Assembly: GCA_023853785.1 (NCBI GenBank)
Contig: JAJIRX010000590.1
Coordinates: 310,001-374,000, forward strand
Direction: 5' to 3'
From: Psilocybe azurescens
Lineage: Eukaryota > Basidiomycota > Agaricomycetes > Agaricales > Agrocybaceae
DNA: 64,000 bases
A program made the position numbers and the translations under genes. This document shows, in pieces, positions 1 through 13,250 of this stretch. The number at the start of each line of letters is the position of its first letter. Within the stretch, counting starts at the first letter, position 1. The notes beneath the pieces were generated by a model, which was not told the origin of the DNA, searched no databases, and worked only from the letters and a program-made list of their open reading frames with translations.

Positions 1-3000
1 CTTATCGAATACAATTCCAACAGGGACCGATGATGGAATTCTTGCTCATCGCGCCGGTGTTCAATTCATTTATCCTCTCGTATCAAAAGAAGTGCTAATA
101 TCAGGGTGCACCCTAGCCAGAAGCCTAGTTCTTCGGAATACAGATATCAATCGAAAGCCACGATTTTGGAGTGTGCCATTCGCGAAGTCCAGCCTGAGAT
201 AAGGACTCTGTATCTGCTCACGTCTGATCATGATCATGAAGAATCCATTCAAGGGTATAGCAGTGCAAGCCTTCCATTGGGTACGAGCACACATTATCTA
301 CGCGAGATTCAACGGAGATTCCCCGTGCAATTCAATGCTCATGCCCACCGAAGCAATGACTTGACGTGGAATTCAGAATACATATGGCGCTCGGAAGGAA
401 AATGCTAGTCTATTTTAACACGGTCGAGAATTTTGAGAGTTCTGATGTCAACATGATGATGAGCAGGGAGGAGAGACTGTGCTGAAGACGTAAAACCGCC
501 GGCTTCTCATGAGCAGGGACTCTGGTCGATTTAGGATTTCGACTGACTTTTTGGCTCTGCCCTGGCCCTGGCGTGTCCGTGCGTGGGTCAGCAACGGGAG
601 GACCCGAGAGTCCTCCATTCAATACAGCCTGTGACGCATTGGTGGCGCAATCTCCTTATCTTGGCATTTACTTGTTTACTTCACAGCAGAAGTGCTTGGG
701 TTTTTTTGTGGTCGATCCCTGGTCGCGTTAGCATTAACGACGGAGGTAGCTTTTATGCCACAGCTAAGTTTGTTTTAAGAAAGAGAAGAATAAAAATCCA
801 TTTTTGTTTCGATGGTCGGTTTAGTTGAGGTATGCATCTCCGGCGGAACCACCAGATGACGATCCGTGTTGTAATATTTCCAATTATTTAGTCTAAAGCT
901 ATATCTTGCCTCCCTGCGATCTTTACAGTGACGATTTGAACAAGTACACAGTCTAGCCTACTCATATTCATCACTGCTACCGCCATTCGCCACTCAGGAA
1001 ACGCGGCGTTTAAGCTTCGTTTAAGCTCTTTCCATACATAGCCTCGATAATCGATATGTCGCCGAGTCTCGCCTCGCTCTCGGGGTACAGTATGTATGTT
1101 TATATGCTTACCGTACTTTACTGTACCGATGATATGGCAATTAAATACTTAGGTGAGACGCTTAATTTTATAGGTAGCGTTGTGTACGAGCGCGGTACAA
1201 TAGACGGTGCCAAGTGGAGGTACCGGTACGATACGGACTGCTAATGCGGGGTACGGCTTTACAGGTACTTACAGTCCGCTTTCAATGGCCCCGAGGTATC
1301 GTCGATATCCCTTACACGTTCGTCATTCTGATCCAACCTTCGTTAAACGTTTTGTTATCGCTGATGACAAATTGATGAGAGGCCTTTTCTCCTCATTCGG
1401 TGTCCCTCAATGTGCTTGATTTTTCCTCATTTAAAATTTACATTCATTGATAATGGGACTATATAGGTGTATATACAAAATTTTGTGGCAAGGGGAGGGG
1501 GAGAAGGGTGTCAAACCGAACATGTGATCAAAACGAAGAACGGGTAGGGGATAAGCAGTCGGGAGTCGCTGCGGAGTACTTTGTTTTGTTTCTTCACTTG
1601 ATCATTGAGTATAGTCTAGTATAGTATGGAGGCAAATTTATGCGAGTTGAGGTCGAGACAATGAAGTCGAGGTCGAGCCCTTGAATGATAATTCTAGAAG
1701 CTATTCAAACAGTGTCCGAGAACTAGGGAACTTGTGGGTTGTGTTTTTTCCTTGACGTTTGCCAGAGCTTACGCCTCTACTAAACTGAACGACGGCGGCG
1801 GAGTCGTCGCCGTCTTAATTCTGATGAAAAATTGGGGTTTCTTCCATTTACACAATTAATTAAGAAATGAAATCGGACGCATTCGCGGAGATTCGCAGTG
1901 CCTCAAGCTGGAGTCTGTTGGAGTAGATACATGTGGTGTACATAAGCAATTACTCTACTGGTTGCCTCATGCGATTGGCGACTCCGAAATGAATCATGAT
2001 GGTAAATTTCATCAACCTTCGATAATTTGGATCGGCAATTGCAGTATTAAAAATTAATATTGAGGTGGCGGTGGCGGGTGGTGGTGGTGTCTAATTAATG
2101 AAGACGGCGACTGCCGAAGTGGAACAGGGGCTGGAGCTTAGGTATTCTATTATGTACAGCTACTTTGAAAATCGAAATGACGGGGAATCACAATGGCGGC
2201 TGCGCCATTGTACATAGAAGCCTGAGGTGGGGTAGGCGGATGATCTCGGAATGGACTTGAAATTTTAGAGCAAGGGCGAGTTACCCGATACATACTTTGG
2301 ATGCGATCCACGCCATTGACAGCCCATGTAAGCCTATGTAAGCTAAACCAAGTCCATCGTAAAAATTTCTCCGACTCCTGACTGGACCAGAATTTAGAAA
2401 ACTCCTCCTCAGTGCTCAGTTGTTCTAATTCTGAAATCGAAATCGAATCAGACTTTCGTTCGGATAAAATACTGAACGTACGTGCGTGCTATTTTTGAAT
2501 CCAGTGTACATAATTATGTTCGTATGTAAATTTGAGAGATAACGATGCGATAAGCAGCCAAATTTAGACGCAAGTCGTTCTGTTGGCAATCTGAATCAAT
2601 GATGTACGGAAATATATGATATGGTGTGTTCTATTCTTTGCGTGTCTGTCAGGGTGTGCAGAATGCAGTGCGACTCGGACAGCGCCGTCACAATAAGCAA
2701 GCAAGCAAGTGTGCAACTGTGCCAACAGGAAGGGAAGACATTTATAGGGAGATGGGAGTGTTAGAGTCAACTTAGAATGGACGAATGAAGGAGAAGGGCC
2801 TGGAATGTAGCTATGCTGTAAGCTGTACACCTAGGTCCTTACGGCCGATCGGAAGGGTTTTTAGACGGGAGATAAAAGATTTGCAGAAGAAGGAAGAAGG
2901 GAGAAGGAAGATGCGGTTGGAGACCTTAGACTACGGCGATGGGAAATGTACGAGGGAGTGTGTCGTGTGTAAATAGCATGCATTAGCAAGAGGGGCGTCG

Positions 3001-4750
3001 GGCGGTGTCGGGAGCTAACTCAGGCTTCAACTGGCTTAAACTTGTCAGCAGAGTCTGGACGATGGGTGAAGCTTGAGGCGGATTGGAGGAGGATTACAAT
3101 AGCTTTCACCCCTAGCTTGATAACGCGCTTTGGCTTCATGAGTCATGACAAAGAATTAGAAATTTGCAAGACCCTGCTGAAAGTTGGAACGGACTTTGAC
3201 TTTGAGCAACGTTGAAGTCGGAGAGAACAGTGGATTGATCATTGCCAATGTGACTGCAATTAGTACTACAAATTGTCGATCGAGGGATTGCTTATGATTA
3301 CGCCATTGACGCTATGTTGTGTTTATGCTATGTTGATAATGCTATGTTGATAATATTATGTTATGGAATAAGAATCCTTACATAAGAACAAGAATATCGA
3401 CATTGACAAAAATAAGTGCTTCTTGATGGTTCGAGAATCGAAGGTCGAAGGGTGCGTTGCATTGTTCTTTCAAAGATGGGCTTGTGAGTGGCTAGCTGGA
3501 TGATCAGAGAATGTTCGAGTGGATTTTCCGCCATAACCATAACTCCTGTGAATTCAGCGAACGCGATGCCAGACTCCAGTGATTCAAGGCCGAGTCCGGG
3601 ACGTGCCGTGGCGTGTCCACTGCCCACTGTCGGGGTACTCACTCCGAACGTTCGTGAATCTCGCCAGATACGCGGGTATACAATATATACATACATAACG
3701 TTAACGTACATGATAAGGCGCGATATACTTATAGTACTTATGTACATACGTGGAGCTCAGTTTAGGTGTATAGATAAGTAGGAAGACCCCACTGGCAAGG
3801 GAACGCGAACCCTTCGATGGACGTGGACGTCCGTGGATGGTTCGAGAATCGTCGGTGAGGGTTGATGGATTTGGAATGTGATGGGTTTACAATGTCCTTA
3901 CATAGACTGATTGACTCGGGTGGAATTTGTATTGTTGGAATTTGTATTGGTAGTATTGGTAAGTATTGGTATTGGCATCAGTATTTGTATTGGCGCACAG
4001 TCGAGTCGACGATCGCGGTCCAGGCATCCAGCATACAGCCTGTGAGTGGCTCAGCGACGATTGATTGATTGGCAATGGAAAGTCGACAGATGAAAAAAGC
4101 ACCCTTGTTTTTTAGACAGACCCAAGAACTTTCTCAAGTGCTCTGGGCTCAGCGACGACTCACGAGCCCTCTCACCCTCTCGGTGTGAGTGGAGCAACGA
4201 TCGAGTCTCGGTCTTCTCATGGGAGAGTGCGCGTTGAGTGCGCCTTTGCTTTGGGTATTCGAGGGTACATACCAAGTATTCACTTGCTTGCTGACTGAGT
4301 GAGACTTGCGCTTTGCCAGTGAATGATGGATAGTGACTGAATTCTGATTCGCGAGAGAGGATCCCAGTTTCTAATTCTTTCTGCGCTCGTTGCCAATTGA
4401 GATGTCGGATGTGAGATGCATGCATGTAACATTGTAAGATGATAGCTAGATAGAAGATCGACTCGGATTGATCCAGATTTAGATTTAGATGTCGATTGTT
4501 CCAGGGAACATACCGTAGCACACCGTGTTACTTTCTGTATGTTATGTTTGTTTTTTTAAAGATAAGCATAAGCACACTAAGCAGATCATCATCGATGCTC
4601 GTGCGAAAGACATGCATCGTAAGCAGCCTCAAGGCATACTATACGGTACGGGCCCCTGATGCGTAACATACTTAGATAGCCGGGTGCGGTCGCAGTCGCA
4701 TGCGGCAATCTTTTTTTGTCCCCTTCATTCCCGTACCGTGCGGTGCTTTT
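1..4750. other. gene-free 5' region
   Basis: No open frame here has a plausible start, splice structure or recognisable domain. The short frames overlap on both strands and look random. The sequence is of mixed composition with small simple repeats, for example TATTGG-like units around 3928-3996 and repeated ATGTTGATAAT-like units around 3320-3360. The phrase GGTTCGAGAATCG occurs near 3427 and 3839, but no tRNA cloverleaf forms around it. Around 1190-1290 the sequence is rich in GGTAC/CCGGTAC words. Confidence 0.5.
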
Positions 4751-5580
4751 GCCGATTGTTTTTTTTTCAAAGACCCCTCCTTCTTCTCCGTTCTTGTTTC
4801 TTTCTCCATTCATCCCTCCCTCCGTCCTCACTCTCTTTCTTCCACCCTCCACCCTCCTCCTCCATCCTCCCGCCCGCGCAGTGGCAAACGTCGCCTTGCA
4901 AGCGTACGTTCAAGATTGATTGCCACGCACACGCAAGGGGTAACGTAGGGAACGCACGCGTTCGCGCCGTATTTTGTGACGTCATATATTGTCTCATCCT
5001 GATATCCTGGTCCCTTCGTTCCTTCTTTCTCCAATTCCTCATACACTGGGGTCTCTGGATTCTGGGGACATCATTCAGAAGTCTGTACGATATTCTCTGC
5101 TCTATTCCTTTACTCTGGTTTCGTATTGACTATTATATTCGAGGATAGAACTCGAACGTTCGGGCTCTAGTATTACACACAGAGCAGAAGCGCCGCTTCC
5201 CCAAAGTTTCAGAAAGCAATTCTCATATCATTTATCTGGATATCTAAGCACGATTCATTAACGAACGATTATTGATACTACTCCCGCACCGCATCCACTC
5301 ACGCACGACTGAACGACTGGACTCACTCACGATACACAACAACCCCGTTTCCCATACTCAAAACTCAAAACTCAAAACTCAATCCCCCATCCCCACCCCA
5401 AATCCCAACGCAAGCCAGAACTACGCCCCGCAAACTCACCGCCCAACACACTACCCAACATAAAACTCACCACCCAACACAAAACTCAACCACCTAAGAC
5501 AAAACTCACCACTCAACACAAAATTCAACCCAACACCACCCAACTCACCACCTAACACCCAACATAACACACAACGCAAA
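4750..5580 (+). promoter_or_regulatory. putative promoter and 5' leader of the CBM21 gene
   Basis: A strong CT-rich (pyrimidine) tract at about 4780-4880 is followed, after about 450 bp, by a very C/A-rich stretch at 5270-5580 that runs to the start ATG. CT-rich tracts are common in fungal core promoters near transcription starts. The A/C-rich part repeats AAACTCA and ACCCAACA-like words and has almost no G, as expected of an unstructured 5' UTR. The transcription start is inferred only. Confidence 0.4.
5340..5580 (+). repeat. A/C-rich low-complexity leader
   Basis: The stretch repeats AAACTCA, CACCCAACA and CACAAAACTCA units directly before the ATG at 5581. It is nearly free of G on the plus strand and contains no ATG close to the start codon. 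Confidence 0.55.
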
Positions 5581-8500
5581 ATGCCATACGCAACTCCAGG
5601 ACAGCACTCCCCCGTCGCGCCCTCGTACGGCCGCCCAGGCCACCGCCGCTCGTATTCACACATCACCATCCCTCCCCCAGCCTCTTCCTCTTCCTCTCCC
5701 CCATCGTTTACGTCGACTTCGTCGTCGCTTGGGAGTTTGCCGCGGAGGCGGAGTGCGAGTGCGAGTGCTGGGGCGGGCACGACGATGCATGGGAATGGGA
5801 GTGCGAAAGGCGCTGACAAGGACAAAGAGAACGACAAAGACAGAGAGAGAGACAAAGAGAGACCACCTACCCCGCGCAAGACGACGTTCCAGCTCGGCAG
5901 GGACGACGACGACGATGACGACGATGACGACTCGTCTGTCGAGGAAGGGCGCCGCGGGCACTCCAACACCACCACCACCACGAAGGCGAAATCAAAACCG
6001 CCGCGCGACGCTCGACAGCATTTACCCTTCCGAGGACGAGGACGCGGACATCCTGCGCCCGGGCCTCCCGCCGCTGCGGCTGCGCGCGAAGGCGCCGTCG
6101 GCGTTTGACCAGCTGGGCGCGCTGGGGGTGCCGTTCCCGCGCTCCTCGCCGAGGACGTCGCCGCTGCACTCGCCCGTGGGGTCGCGGGAGGGGCTGGGGA
6201 TGGCGGGTGTGCATGCGTATGCGGCGCAGTCGCAGTATCAGCCAGGTGCACCTGCACCTGCACCACCCGCACCCGCACCCGCACCCATCGCCCAAACACG
6301 ATTGCAAGGCGCCAACACGCACACGCCCGTGCACGCAGCGCGCCCGCCGCCCGTCGCGCGCACGTACTCGTCCCCGATCCTGCTGTCGAACGGCAAGCCG
6401 CTGAAGAGCAGCCTCAAGTCGTCGAGCTCGGGGACCGCAATCGCACAAGGCGGGGTGCCGTTCCCCAGTCAGTCGGTGTTGCCGAGCGTGCTGTGGCCGG
6501 AGCTGCATAGAAGGGCTGCGTCGCAGAATGTGGATTCAGGGCAGGGAGGTGTGCAGGGAGGGAGTGAAGCGGGACAAGGGCAGGGCCAAGGACAGGGCCA
6601 AGGACAGGGGCCGCATCAGAGGGCGGCAAGCGCGCCGAGCACACCGCACCTTGGCCCCCTCTCGTATTCGCACTCGCCACGATCGTCGCCCCCTGGCACG
6701 TCCTCGCCGGCGTCCACCGACAATTCCATCGATGGCATGCCACATTCGCCAGAGGCGCCGCCGTCCCTCACGTCGTCCATCTCCTCGCTCTCCTCGCTGA
6801 CGTCCGCGTCCACGGCCACGTCCACGTCGCCGCCGCTCTCGCCCTCCCTCTCCTCTTCGTTGACATCGCCCACATCACCCACATCCTCGCATTCCCATGG
6901 GCACGCGCACGCGCCGAAGAACGTGCACTTCCCGAGCCAGGAGACGGACATCGCGACGGTGAAGATCTTCAACCGCTCCGCGCGGCCCGCCTCGCTCTCC
7001 CTCACCAATGGGACCGGGGGCAAGGAGAGCGGGAACGAGACGGAGACGGAGACGGAGGGCGAGGGGAGCGGGACGGGCAGCGGCGGGTTTGGAGGCTTTG
7101 GGGGCTTTGGGGGCGGGCGGTGGGGAGCGTGGGGCGGATGGGGGAGTGTGGGGCGGAGTGCGAGTGCAGGGGCGGCGGCGGCGAATGGGAGTGCAGGTGC
7201 AGCAGGTGGGGCGACGGGAGGGTACCCGTTCCCGAAGGTCGCTGCTCCTGTGAGGAGGAGCCACAGTCCGCTGAGCAACGGCGGCGGTGATGATACCGAT
7301 GATGACCCAGGGAATAAGAAGGAGTTTTATGATATTGACGAGGCGCGGTGCTCGTGCATCCCGATGCGAGAGAGTGGGACGGGCGCGGAGGGGGCAATGG
7401 GCATCGCGTAGGGGAGGGACATGTGTATGTCGAGAGTGTGGGATTCGTGAGGAGTGCGGGTGGCGGCTTTGGGGATGGTGAGTTTCTTTCTCTTCGGAGG
7501 GGACGCATTTTTGATCTTGGACTAATATTATTTTGGTAGGCTCCTCTTCGAACATCAACGCCATCAAAACGCAGCCCCCTCCCGCCCGCTGACGCTCACG
7601 GGAACGATCCTCGTGCGCAACCTCGCGTACCACAAGACGGTCGCGGTGCGGTACACGATGGACGAGTGGCACACGACGAACGATGTGTTGGCGAGCTACG
7701 AGTGCAGTCTCGCGGGGCTGCCGGCGGGGTTCTTACCAGGAAGTGCGAGTGCGAGTGCGAATGGGAGGGTTGGGGCGCCGTGGGGGCTGAGTGTGGGCGA
7801 CACGAGTGGCAGCGGTAGTGGAAATGGAAGGACAGAAGGATGGGACCGCTTTAGATTTTCGATCAATTTGGAGGACTATGCGTCCTCGGGCACGCTGGAG
7901 AACCGCACGATGTGGTTCGTCGGGCGGTATACCGCCGGCGTGGATGTGCGCGTCGGAGCTGCGGGGGCGTCCGGCGCGTCGTCCGCGGAGGCAGCCGCGG
8001 CGGTATTTGATGGTAGTGGGAGGCTCGGGGGAGGGGGAGGGACGCCCAAGGAGCTGGGGCTAGCTGTCCCGTCGGGCGCGCAGGAGTGGTGGGATAACAA
8101 CGCGGGCAGGAATTACAGGATTGGGTTCAAGAAAGCTGCGCCGGCGAGGGTAGTGCAAGCGCCTGCTGCGAATGGGCATGGCGTGTATAGGAGGGTGTCG
8201 TTCTCAGCGCGCCTTGTACGTTCCTTCTTTCTTTCTATCCTCCTTTCCTTTCTTTAACATGATTCTATTTATAGCCGCGTATACTGGCTCATCATCATCT
8301 CCGCCTCCAACCCAAGGCTCGAAAGCGTACCCGGCACCCCCGCAAATATCATCATCCGCCTCCTTCCCCGGCGCCGATGCGTATACCTCACCATCGCCCA
8401 CGACGCCCACGCCCCAGCAGATCCAGCAGCAGAAGGCGCACCAGGCAGCGGTGACGCAGAGCACGCTCGCGCGGTTGAGGAAATTGAATTTGAGGAACTA

Positions 8501-10038
8501 CGCGGCGCCTGCTGGGGCGCGCTTTTCGCCGACGTCGGGATCGGGGCCCACTACGCCTTCGGTAACTACCTCTCATGCTTCTGTAGCGGATGGCGGAATC
8601 GCGAATGCGGAGGGTGTGCGGGTCGTGCTCCCCGGCGAGGACGACGACAACGACGACACGCCCGGACACCAGCATGGGGATGGGGATGAGGATCACGATC
8701 GCACCCCGACGATTCGCGATGTGGCCAAGCCTTCGTGGGGTGCAGATATAGGAAATGGTGCGATGGGGCTGCGTGAACCGCCTGTGCCTAATTCGATGGC
8801 GACGGCAATGGCGATGGGTATGGGCGGTGGCGTCGGCGCGCCCAGCCCGAGTGAGCTGGGCATGAGTCCGCCGTTCTCTGCGATGGAAGATATGAGCATG
8901 GGCATGGGCATGCGTGTCCCTGCGAGCCGTGTTTTAGGAGGGGGGAGGGGCGGAAGGGTATTGGCCGTGGGGCTCGTTTGGGGACTCTGGCGCGGGTGCT
9001 GGTGCTAGTGTTGATGTGAAGAAACATGAGGATGAAGAGAGGATGAGCGTGCCTGTACCTGTTGAGGAGATGTTAATGGATATCAAGGAGCGGAGCACTA
9101 CAGCGAATACGGCGGGGTCGGTTACCAGTCTGAACGGCTCTGGCGCCACAACCACGTCCTCACCTTCAACTGGCCCGATGGCCCTCCCGCATAGGCGAAG
9201 AAAGGAGGCTGAACACAAGCCGACGTTCAGCATTGGCGCGCGAGGCTCCTCTTCGTCTTCTCTATCGTCGTCAAGTGGAAGTGGAAGCGACTCGGGTGCC
9301 AAATCGCGGGCGGGCGTTGCAAACGGGGGTGTGGAGCCTGGTCCGAATCCGAGTCGGCGCGCGATGGCGCCTGTGAATGGGAATATCAACATCAACATCA
9401 ATACCAGCTCGAACGCCGCGACTCCCAATGGGCCCTCGGCGAAAAGCAGCGCCAGCGCCAGCGGCAACGGCAACGGCAACGGCAACGGACTCGCGATGTG
9501 GGGCCTGCGCCCTACGTCGGGGTCGCCGTTGCCGTCGCCGCGGCCTAGGTATGGGTCGTCTGGGTCTGGTTCGTCGTCGTCGTCGCCTGTGAGTTCATCG
9601 CCGGTAGGAGGCGCGGGACCAAGAGCAGGAGGGATGCGATTCGGCGCGGGCGGGACGCGATCGCCAATGCGCGTGTCGCCGCTCGCGTCGCCGGCGCTCT
9701 CGCCTAGTCCGAGCTATAGTGGTAGTGGGTTCGGGGCGGGTGCGTTGAGTCCTCTGTCTAAATCCAACTCGAACTCGAATTCCAGTACGAGTACGAGTAC
9801 GATGACGGGCGCACCATCACCAGGACTAGGCCCAGGATCGCCAGGACCGGACGACGCGGTGTATCAGGCGTTCGTGCGGCAGTGGTGCTTCGCGCAGGCA
9901 CCCGGGCCGACTGTTGGGAGCAGTAGCAGCGGTAGCAGTGGCGGCGGCAGCAGCGGTAGTGGTATTGGACGCGGTGGGGATGGGAGCGGGAGGGCGCAGG
10001 GCGAGTTTGCGGAGGGGCCGCGGTTGGTCGTTGGATGA
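5581..10038 (+). CDS. CBM21-containing protein, PP1 regulatory subunit type (frame interrupted)
   Basis: This is a large, Ser/Pro/Gly-rich protein with a CBM21 module. Proteins of this design (Gac1/Pig1 in yeast, PPP1R3 in animals) tether type-1 protein phosphatase to glycogen. Seen in the sequence: an N-terminal low-complexity half; a KNVHF motif at about 6917, matching the RVxF PP1-docking consensus; then the CBM21 core from about 7590 to 8135 with LTLTGTILVRN, VAVRYTMDEW, WDRFRFSINLEDY and EWWDNNAGRNYRIGF. A short conserved-looking LARLRKLNLRNYAAPA follows near 8466, then a long disordered tail ending at 10038. One frame does not carry through. It changes near 5935-5985 (a 49-nt intron would fix it), near 7390-7411, near 7590, across the intron at 8216-8274, and at about 8940-9000. 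The start is the first ATG after the A/C-rich leader. The family call is fairly sure; the exact gene model is not. Confidence 0.65.
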
Positions 10039-12200
10039 TGGTTGAGTGGTTGAGTGTCGATGGGGGTGAGAGGGGAGAAGAAAGGAAAGGAAAGGGAGAA
10101 AGCATGAAGCGAGTAAGCATCCCCTTGCTTATATCTTTATCCTCTTTTCGATTTGGCCCAAGTGTTAGTGCTGATCGCCGGCTGGTTGCTCTGTTTATAG
10201 GTCAGGTCTCAGTCGGCGTTTGACTTTCGCTTTCGCTTTTGAGCTTATGAAGGGAGAAGGCTTGACAGTGCAGTGACATGACCATGACACGACTGCGAGC
10301 ATCCTGTCGTCCTATCCCTCGTGGCCTTGTGCCTCATCGTCATCGTCGGGCGATCTCATCCCTTCTGAGGCTTCATTCAGAGGACTGACTATATCTGGCT
10401 AGTCTGTCTGTCTTCCTCAGTGCCCCCTTGATTTCCTCTTTCGTCTTGCCTCAAGGAGGTATCAAACCGCCAGCCTCGCGTGCAACTTGCTTCGGATTTG
10501 CTATTTCTGGCCATGGACGTTACCATTGCAGCTGTGGTTATATTTATGTTATGACGACGGACGTCATTCGTCGGGTCTATTCGCCCTCGTTGTATTTTTT
10601 TACTCTTTTTTTTCCCCCAGAGTTGTGTACGATTTACCTGTTGGTATTGGCCTTTCTTTTCTTTTCTTTCTTTTCTCTTTGATTGGATGTATATGCTTTG
10701 TTTTTTATATCCCCACATCACATCATATCACATCTACCCTTCCATTTCATTTCAGCTCATCTCATCTCTTTTTTTTTTACTATTTATACTCCCTTGTAGC
10801 TCCTCCTTATCTTCTTTTCTTTTCCTTTCTCGTTCCTTCCCGCGACTTCTTTCATGCATTCGTTCAATTCGAAACGATCCCGCATGCAGCAGCTAAAAGC
10901 TCATCCGACATCGAGCCTCTACGATCTGCATCCTGTGACTCTCCTTACCCATCGTCATCATCACTACCAACTTTATTCTGGACCACGCTTTCGGGAGTCG
11001 ATATCGGTACAACGGAATCAAGGCGTGCAGGCAAGGAATACGTTATTCGACACTCGATATTAATATCGATATCGAGCCCCCGTCCTCATCCTCGTCCTCT
11101 ACTGCCCTGTGATTTCCACACGCATCGCCACCATCAATATATATCACCTCTATTCTTGATTTCTCTTTTGAAGGCCGATGTCCAGCACGATGACGCCATT
11201 GGCATCGATCGCGTGCTAAATTTTCCGAACGCGAAGAATCACGAAGGTGCATCTGTCACTACTACTACCACTGGCTTACTATTACATTGATGCCTTCGCC
11301 GCCGACACCGACGCTTGTCGTCGATGGCTGCTCCTTAACCGGCCGGATCCATGTCGAATACGAATACGGGATTTGGTCGTCTTGGCCTTGGTATCTTATT
11401 CTATCAACACACACACACACTCACACACTCACACCCTACACGACCCAACCAACAATATCGTTATCGCTATTCTTGCTGCTCCATTAGGCCTCTACACACA
11501 AGCTCTATATCGCGCATCCTTTTCCTTTTTCGTATTTGCTATCTACACTGCTCCTTGGCTCCTTTATGTCTGCATACATTTTTCAATCTCTTTTTCTTTT
11601 CTGTTTCATATATACGTACCCAGGGACGGTCATAGCTATTAGTGCCACCTGGGTTCCTTTCTCTGATACAGTGCATTTGTTGTTTCTTTTCTTTTTCTTT
11701 TCCTTTTTTATCAGTCTCATATCTCACACGAACGATCTACATATCCCGTTTTCCTCTCCCCATCCATGCAAAAATCTCCTTTTCTTCCATCATCGTTTCT
11801 CGATCTCGTCTTGTTCACACTATAGATGTTCTCGTCTCTCTTCCTTACATTTTTTTCTTTCTTGCTCCTTCTCTAGCTCATCATCTATGCCAATATCCCT
11901 ATTCCATTTATCTACCATCACTATGATCGTCTACATATACACAGCTGGCTCGAATGCGAACTTGTTTCTCGTCTCTTGGTCGTACCCCTTTTGTTGAGAT
12001 AGCTTCGAATTTCTAAACTACTCGTCCGTGCATGGCTGGTGGCCATTTACCAAAGGGTATTCGAGCAAAAATTGATGTCTAGATTCTGACCTGAGTACGG
12101 CGTACATAACTGAAATGGACATTTAATACATATATAATTGGCCCTGTACCCGTTTGTGTGGTGTGGCATGAATGAGGTGCTATCTCTGCCGCGCTTCTTA
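10039..12200 (+). other. pyrimidine-rich 3' flank, no gene
   Basis: This T/C-rich region holds long chance frames, but they are not kept in the duplicate at 19454-21420. Indels between the copies fall out of frame, so it is treated as 3' UTR or intergenic DNA. CA microsatellites lie near 11405-11435. Confidence 0.6.
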
Positions 12201-12249
12201 ACGTAGTGTGCAATTTATTGCCTGTCACACTTCGAATTGCGATCGCCCA

Positions 12250-12790
12250 TCGGTCACCACCATTGCTATCGGAGAGCTGACGATAACCTCAACCAACTGC
12301 TCACTGACTATCAAGGTGGAATCCACATCTTTGTTAAGCGACTATGACAATAAGAGCACCGAGATGTCAGTCACGACTGGGTCGTCTCGCACACCCAAAC
12401 TCTTGATCCTCGCCCTTATACTGTCGACATGCGAATTCCTGGCGTTGCCCCGTTGTGGAATACATTTTAGCAGAGATGAATCAACGGGAATGTCATTGGA
12501 TGGGTACCCACATGCAAACTAACGCTATGCTACACCCCAGCCTTTGACACATCTCTGTTCTGTTCAAATTATTGCCTTTTTGATCGCCTCCCTCGTTGAT
12601 GTATTCAGCAATGTCCCCGCCTTAAATCGACATCGTGAGCGACACCACTGGCACGTTCGCTGTAGGCACGATGATCTCTATGGTCAAGTGGATTGGGAAC
12701 ACGCCTTTCGGTGGCTGAGCTTACCTAGTTTACCGGCGGGGTAACACAACATCTGCTCCCCATCCAAAATGCAATGACTGGAATCTGGCT
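12250..12790 (+). pseudogene. decayed copy of the small membrane-protein gene
   Basis: This aligns by eye to the intact gene at 24682-25488. Shared stretches include the leader around 12360-12420 (Thr/Ser-rich, then a hydrophobic segment) and the second-exon part around 12577-12790, where the words AATGTCCC, GGCACGATGAT and GGATTGGGAA can be matched. The frame is broken: the first exon loses its match after CTGTCGACATG, and the second exon shifts frame, so the homologous residues are scattered over different frames. The third exon is missing and replaced by unrelated sequence from about 12795. The relic therefore cannot encode the protein. Confidence 0.7.
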
Positions 12791-12799
12791 TCGATTAAA

Positions 12800-13250
12800 A
12801 CCCGAAATGCCTGACTGGCACCACTGCAGGTTTCTCTCGTTCACCCTCAGTCCGCTTGTGAGACAAGTGATCTAATCTCGCGTAGATAGCACCCACAGAG
12901 GCCGAAAATTAGCCCATAAGTAATGGTTTCATGACAGGAAGATTAGATAGTATAGTCAAGCACAGCTAGTTCCAAATACGATGTGCTTAGGAGGGTAAAA
13001 AAATCCCTTTGAATGGTTAAGTAGCTACCCAAAGCCGTAGCACCCGTATACGACCGTATGATGTCGTAGATATACGGTATATACATATGGTAGGCTCACC
13101 CGTACCGTAGCCGTACGGTAAGATGGGTTTTTGGAGCCCTCAGGGTACCGTTGCCGTTGCCGTACCGTAGCACCCGTATACCGTAGTATACGGCTACGGG
13201 GAGCAGCCCTAATCGTGCGACGTTACGAGGCAAGATGTTTGTGTATTAAA
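12800..13250. other. intergenic segment with inserted repeat, no gene
   Basis: It lies between the membrane-protein relic and the 3' end of the 11-exon gene. Sequence at 12798-12870 (ACCCGAAATG ... GCAGGTTTCTCTCGTT) recurs at 24098-24180. The rest contains the CCGTAC-rich element listed separately. No coding frame is seen. Confidence 0.5.
13025..13212. mobile_element. CCGTAC-rich, MITE-like insertion
   Basis: A block of about 190 bp is built of CCGTA/TACGG words. The 16-bp word CCGTAGCACCCGTATA occurs at 13035-13050 and again at 13165-13180. TATACGGCTACGGG at 13188-13201 is nearly the inverse of the same word. The block has no counterpart in duplicate copy 2, where the flanks near 25835 are continuous with sequence matching 13250. 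This suggests insertion after duplication, or loss from copy 2. No clear target-site duplication was found. Confidence 0.4.

Noticed and set aside
3427..3850. GGTTCGA words suggesting tRNA T-loops
   Set aside because: No acceptor stem, anticodon arm or A box could be folded around them.
4684..5148. 154-aa plus-strand Phe/Ser/Pro-rich frame
   Set aside because: It is a translation of the CT-rich promoter tract, and several frames are open there for compositional reasons.
5451..6299. 282-aa minus-strand open frame
   Set aside because: It is the complement of low-complexity CBM21-gene sequence, with Ser/Leu and Glu runs, and has no domain.
10487..11290. 267-aa plus-strand frame, hydrophobic and Phe/Ser-rich
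   Set aside because: It comes from a T/C-rich flank. The duplicate at 19.8-20.5 kb shows out-of-frame indels, so the frame is not conserved.
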